A stretch of 64,000 nucleotides of DNA from an uncultured Pseudomonadota bacterium. GTDB lineage: Bacteria > Pseudomonadota > Alphaproteobacteria > RF32 > CAG-239. A program made the translations under genes and the position numbers. The stretch is taken from the NCBI GenBank assembly GCA_902494875.1, contig CABUUO010000004.1, positions 1-64,000 of the forward strand. Reading direction: 5' to 3'. Under the pieces are notes generated by a model. The model ran no database searches, had not been told where the DNA came from, and saw only the letters and a list, made by a program, of their open reading frames with translations. This document shows, piece by piece, positions 61,478-64,000 of the stretch (its first letter is position 1; each line of letters opens with the position of its first letter).

Positions 61478-62374
61478 ATGGATAAACTTTTAGCTTTTCT
61501 CAGAGAAAAATTTTCTTCTTGTCCCTGTTTTCAGAAAGGCGGGTGTTTGTGCCCGGAAGTTGACGAAACCGCGGTAAAAAGAGTTAGAGTACCATTTTTT
61601 AAAATATGCTTTCGGCCGTTTTCGCTGTTGTTGGACAACGGCCGCGCTTTTTTTCTGACGGCGCTGCCTTATGCCGCGCTGATAACGCTGTTCGCGCTTC
61701 TTTGCGGCTTTGGCTATATGTGTATCTATTCGTCCGGCGGATATTGTTCCGATTCCGCGATAATGTATGTTTTCTACAGCCTGTTGAAATTGTTTTTGGT
61801 GACGCTGTTTGCGCTCAAATGGTATCAGGCCGGCCCGCAGGGTGCGGTGCTGACGCTGCGGGAGCTTTTTTCTGTGGACCGTCGTTGCTTTAAGCTTTTG
61901 GGGCTTTTTCTGCTGGTGGTTTTTATCAACTTCCTGCCGATGATTTCCACCATGATTCTTTATGTCCGGGTACCCAATCCGGATTGGAGGGTTGAGATTT
62001 TGTTTTTTGCGCTGGTATCCGTTGGATATGTCATTCCTTTTCTGGCTGTCCGTTTTTATGCCGTGATTGCTTTCGTGCTCTGCGGCTGCAAGGTTCCGCC
62101 GCTAAAAGAAATCTGGCTTAAAAATTCCGGCAATCTGATGAATCTTTTGGCCGGTCTGTTTCTCATATTCATATTGCTGTTTTTCATTTTTGGCAGTCTG
62201 TATCGTAATTTTCAGCCGGCAGCCCTTTCGGCCGGCCTCTATCTGAACATTGTGTCTGAGTTTGTTTATAATCTGGTCTTTTTGCTGGGCATGGCTCTGT
62301 TTGTCGGCCACTGCCTGGTGGAAAAGCAAATCCTTTATCCGGAAGATGATGCGGAGGAAAAAGATGGAAAATAA
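61478..62374 (+). CDS. Multi-span membrane protein, unknown function
   Basis: A 298-residue protein with about six membrane helices. The cytoplasmic N-terminus carries four Cys in SCPCFQKGGCLCPE (residues 14-27), a possible metal site. It begins two bases after the dnaE stop. The order of helices and the loop before helix 5 resemble the next gene's product, so the two may be tandem paralogues of the glycerophosphodiesterase-membrane-domain or DUF975-like type; that is a weak call by pattern. Confidence 0.65.
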   Translation: MDKLLAFLREKFSSCPCFQKGGCLCPEVDETAVKRVRVPFFKICFRPFSLLLDNGRAFFLTALPYAALITLFALLCGFGYMCIYSSGGYCSDSAIMYVFYSLLKLFLVTLFALKWYQAGPQGAVLTLRELFSVDRRCFKLLGLFLLVVFINFLPMISTMILYVRVPNPDWRVEILFFALVSVGYVIPFLAVRFYAVIAFVLCGCKVPPLKEIWLKNSGNLMNLLAGLFLIFILLFFIFGSLYRNFQPAALSAGLYLNIVSEFVYNLVFLLGMALFVGHCLVEKQILYPEDDAEEKDGK

Positions 62375-63164
62375 AATTAATTTGCCTTTTTTTGAAACCG
62401 TGCGCCGCAGTTTTATCTATGTGTTTCTGCATGGGCAGACCGCTTTTAGAATCTGCGCGGCCTGGTCGGTGCTGTTGGTCTTTGAAATGGCTGTGGGCTT
62501 TCCCGTCTTGTGCAGCCTCAATGCCGATACCTGCAGCGGAGGTTTGTTGCAGAACCTTTCGGTTGTTTTGCTTTCTCTGGCCGGCATTTCTATTATCACT
62601 GCCTTTTGTCGACACATTATTCTGCATCAGGAATACCCGGGTTACTGGAATCTGCATTTCGGTCGCCGCGAACTGCGGTATCTGCTCCGCAGCCTGATTT
62701 ACGGCCTGATCGTTTTTCTGCCGGTTTTCTTTCTTGGCATTCTGACGGCCGTTGCCGGTTATAACGGCAAAGCCGTTTCGTCTGGCGTCTCGCTGCTGGT
62801 CTTGTGTGTTATGATTTTTGTGGCTGTTTTAAGCGCGCGTTTTTATTTGGTTTTTCCGGCCGCGGCAGTGGACGGCCATCAGGAAATAACTTTTCGGAAA
62901 TCATGGGAAATAACCCAAGGCAATGCAAATAAGATATTCTGGGGACAGGTTTTGATGATGCTTCCGGTTTTTGTCGTCTTATTGCTTTTGTCCGTGACCT
63001 ATCGCGCCTTGGGCAGCGACAATTATATGCTGAAACTCTGTTTTTCCGCGTTGATGATAGCGGTTTCTTTTGTTGACACGCTGCTGAAAGCCTCATATTT
63101 CTCGCATCTTTATCAATATTTTATGTATTTTTACCGAAGGGATTCAAAATCTGAGAAGGCTTAA
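62364..63164 (+). CDS. Multi-span membrane protein, paralogue-like neighbour
   Basis: A 266-residue protein with about six helices. The ATG at 62364 has GGAGGAAAAAG before it and overlaps the previous stop by 11 bases, so translation is coupled; the frame opens 114 bases earlier inside the neighbour. ITFRKSWEITQGNANKIFWG is the kind of amphipathic loop seen in this membrane family (a Trp-containing FRKSWxxTxGN segment). Function unknown. A terminator follows. Confidence 0.7.
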   Translation: MENKINLPFFETVRRSFIYVFLHGQTAFRICAAWSVLLVFEMAVGFPVLCSLNADTCSGGLLQNLSVVLLSLAGISIITAFCRHIILHQEYPGYWNLHFGRRELRYLLRSLIYGLIVFLPVFFLGILTAVAGYNGKAVSSGVSLLVLCVMIFVAVLSARFYLVFPAAAVDGHQEITFRKSWEITQGNANKIFWGQVLMMLPVFVVLLLLSVTYRALGSDNYMLKLCFSALMIAVSFVDTLLKASYFSHLYQYFMYFYRRDSKSEKA

Positions 63165-63167
63165 ATG

Positions 63168-63195
63168 AAAAGCGCCCGGTTGTTCCGGGCTCTTT
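63168..63195. terminator. Bidirectional terminator
   Basis: Stem GCCCGG / CCGGGC extended by AAAAG and CTTTT, between convergent genes. Confidence 0.87.
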
Positions 63196-64000
63196 TCATA
63201 TTTTTTTGATGAGTTCGTTGATAATGTCGAGTTTGTAATAATTTTTATTGCTGTCATTGGGACGGTAATATTCTTCGGCATCCATGGCAAAAATGGCGGC
63301 CTGGTTCATGACAAACTCTTTCCCCAGACCGATGTCTGCGGCCTTGCGCACCAGCAGATCGTTATATTCCTTGGCGTCATTGACCGAGGCGCTGAGCAGC
63401 CCGCCGCGCTGGGCGTAAAGCTTGCTGTATTCCATGATGATGTAAATAATCGCCGGAAAGATCAGTGCCGTTGCCGGATGAACTACGGCACACAGCAAAA
63501 ACCATTCAAAGGCAAGAAAGATTCCGGCCAGTATTTTAACGGCAATTCCCAGCCATTTTTTAGCATATTTTTTTCTGATTAAAAATATGTTGAAAGCCAT
63601 GGCAGCGGTACAGGCCAGCATAAACACGGCGGTATAGGCGGTGTCGATGGCCAGAGCCGCAATGCCGAGTTCGGCAAAAACCAGCATTCCGACGCTGAAC
63701 AAAATATAGCCGATGTTAAGTTTCAGGCTGATGAACTTAATCTGCTGGCGAATGCCTTTGGTGATGTTGTCCAGAGCGCGTTTGATTTTGAGCATGGAAT
63801 AGGAGTTGACGTTAAGCACCGCCTCGCTGCCGGTAAACAGGTTGTTTACGGCTTTTTTCTCATATTTTGAAAGCGATTTGACATTGTCTGTCTTTTTCAC
63901 CAGCAGAATATTGCCGTCGTTTTCCTCAATATCAATGATGTTTTTGCGGTATAAGTCGAGCAGAAAAGCCCCGAAGGACTTCCGGTCGATCAGACCTTTC
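63196..64000 (-). CDS. DUF2207-like membrane protein, C-terminal part (cut by window edge)
   Basis: The frame is open from the stop at 63196 to the window end, so the 5' part is missing; GTG at 63900 is an internal codon. The visible 268 residues start KGLIDRKSFGAFLLDLYRKN and IIDIEENDGNILLVK, which match the winged segment of DUF2207 proteins (the 'ALLLDLaxxGyixI' pattern), followed by KYEKKAVNNLF, two pairs of membrane helices (about 95-140 and 155-185 of the visible part) and a cytoplasmic tail with FVMNQAAIFAMDAEEYY. The role of DUF2207 proteins is not known. Confidence 0.75.
   Translation of the reverse strand, partial: KGLIDRKSFGAFLLDLYRKNIIDIEENDGNILLVKKTDNVKSLSKYEKKAVNNLFTGSEAVLNVNSYSMLKIKRALDNITKGIRQQIKFISLKLNIGYILFSVGMLVFAELGIAALAIDTAYTAVFMLACTAAMAFNIFLIRKKYAKKWLGIAVKILAGIFLAFEWFLLCAVVHPATALIFPAIIYIIMEYSKLYAQRGGLLSASVNDAKEYNDLLVRKAADIGLGKEFVMNQAAIFAMDAEEYYRPNDSNKNYYKLDIINELIKKI

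Overview
The window looks like a chromosomal segment of an alphaproteobacterium with a moderately AT-rich genome, perhaps a host-associated or uncultured lineage. The evidence is a SUF operon in the order sufB-sufC-sufD-sufS-sufT, a yajC-secD-secF operon, a short RHH regulator of the alphaproteobacterial type, PtsP (nitrogen PTS enzyme I) and a rodZ-ispG-hisS-prfA block. Most of it is housekeeping DNA with short intergenic gaps and many clear hairpin/T-run terminators. I see no rRNA, insertion sequence, CRISPR array or integrase.

Layout. 1-5.5 kb: small unknown genes, an MntP-type Mn exporter, an RHH regulator, an acyl-ACP thioesterase overlapping an RNase J-like hydrolase, and a lytic transglycosylase. 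5.5-11.5 kb: an N-formylglutamate amidohydrolase family protein, a 39-residue membrane peptide, tRNA-Val(GAC), unknown proteins, a histidine phosphatase, a YbaK-type deacylase and GpsA. 11.6-16.7 kb (minus strand): YajC-SecD-SecF, an NlpD-like lipoprotein and a degenerate PAS-GGDEF protein. 16.8-23.3 kb: the SUF Fe-S operon, with a MazG-like pyrophosphohydrolase between sufB and sufC and an alpha/beta hydrolase coupled to sufD. SufD carries a His/Cys-rich insertion. 23.4-31.9 kb: an M14 amidase-like protein, GNATs, SufE, a SucC/SucD-like pair lacking the phosphohistidine, ComF and MurA.

32-36.8 kb is a low-GC accessory island abutting tRNA-Thr(GGT). It holds a small two-gene unit (unknown soluble protein plus membrane protein) and a lone 1093-residue SF1 helicase with a C-terminal PD-(D/E)XK/Vsr-like nuclease domain. 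Degenerate copies of the tRNA-Thr 3' end, its terminator and a short coding tail lie at 31978, 32985 and 36611, as expected from repeated integration at the tRNA. This is the best candidate in the window for an undescribed, probably defensive, system.

36.9-50.9 kb: membrane proteins, a lipoprotein, a phosphoethanolamine-transferase-like protein, TrpS, SerS, a HAD phosphatase, a membrane-anchored Memo-AMMECR1 fusion coupled to an M49-like metallopeptidase, L-serine dehydratase, a one-lobed DEAD-box relative, an isochorismatase-fold hydrolase and a mannose-6-P isomerase-like cupin. 51-64 kb: PtsP, RodZ, IspG, HisS, PrfA, DnaE, two tandem membrane proteins and the C-terminal part of a DUF2207-like membrane protein cut by the window edge.
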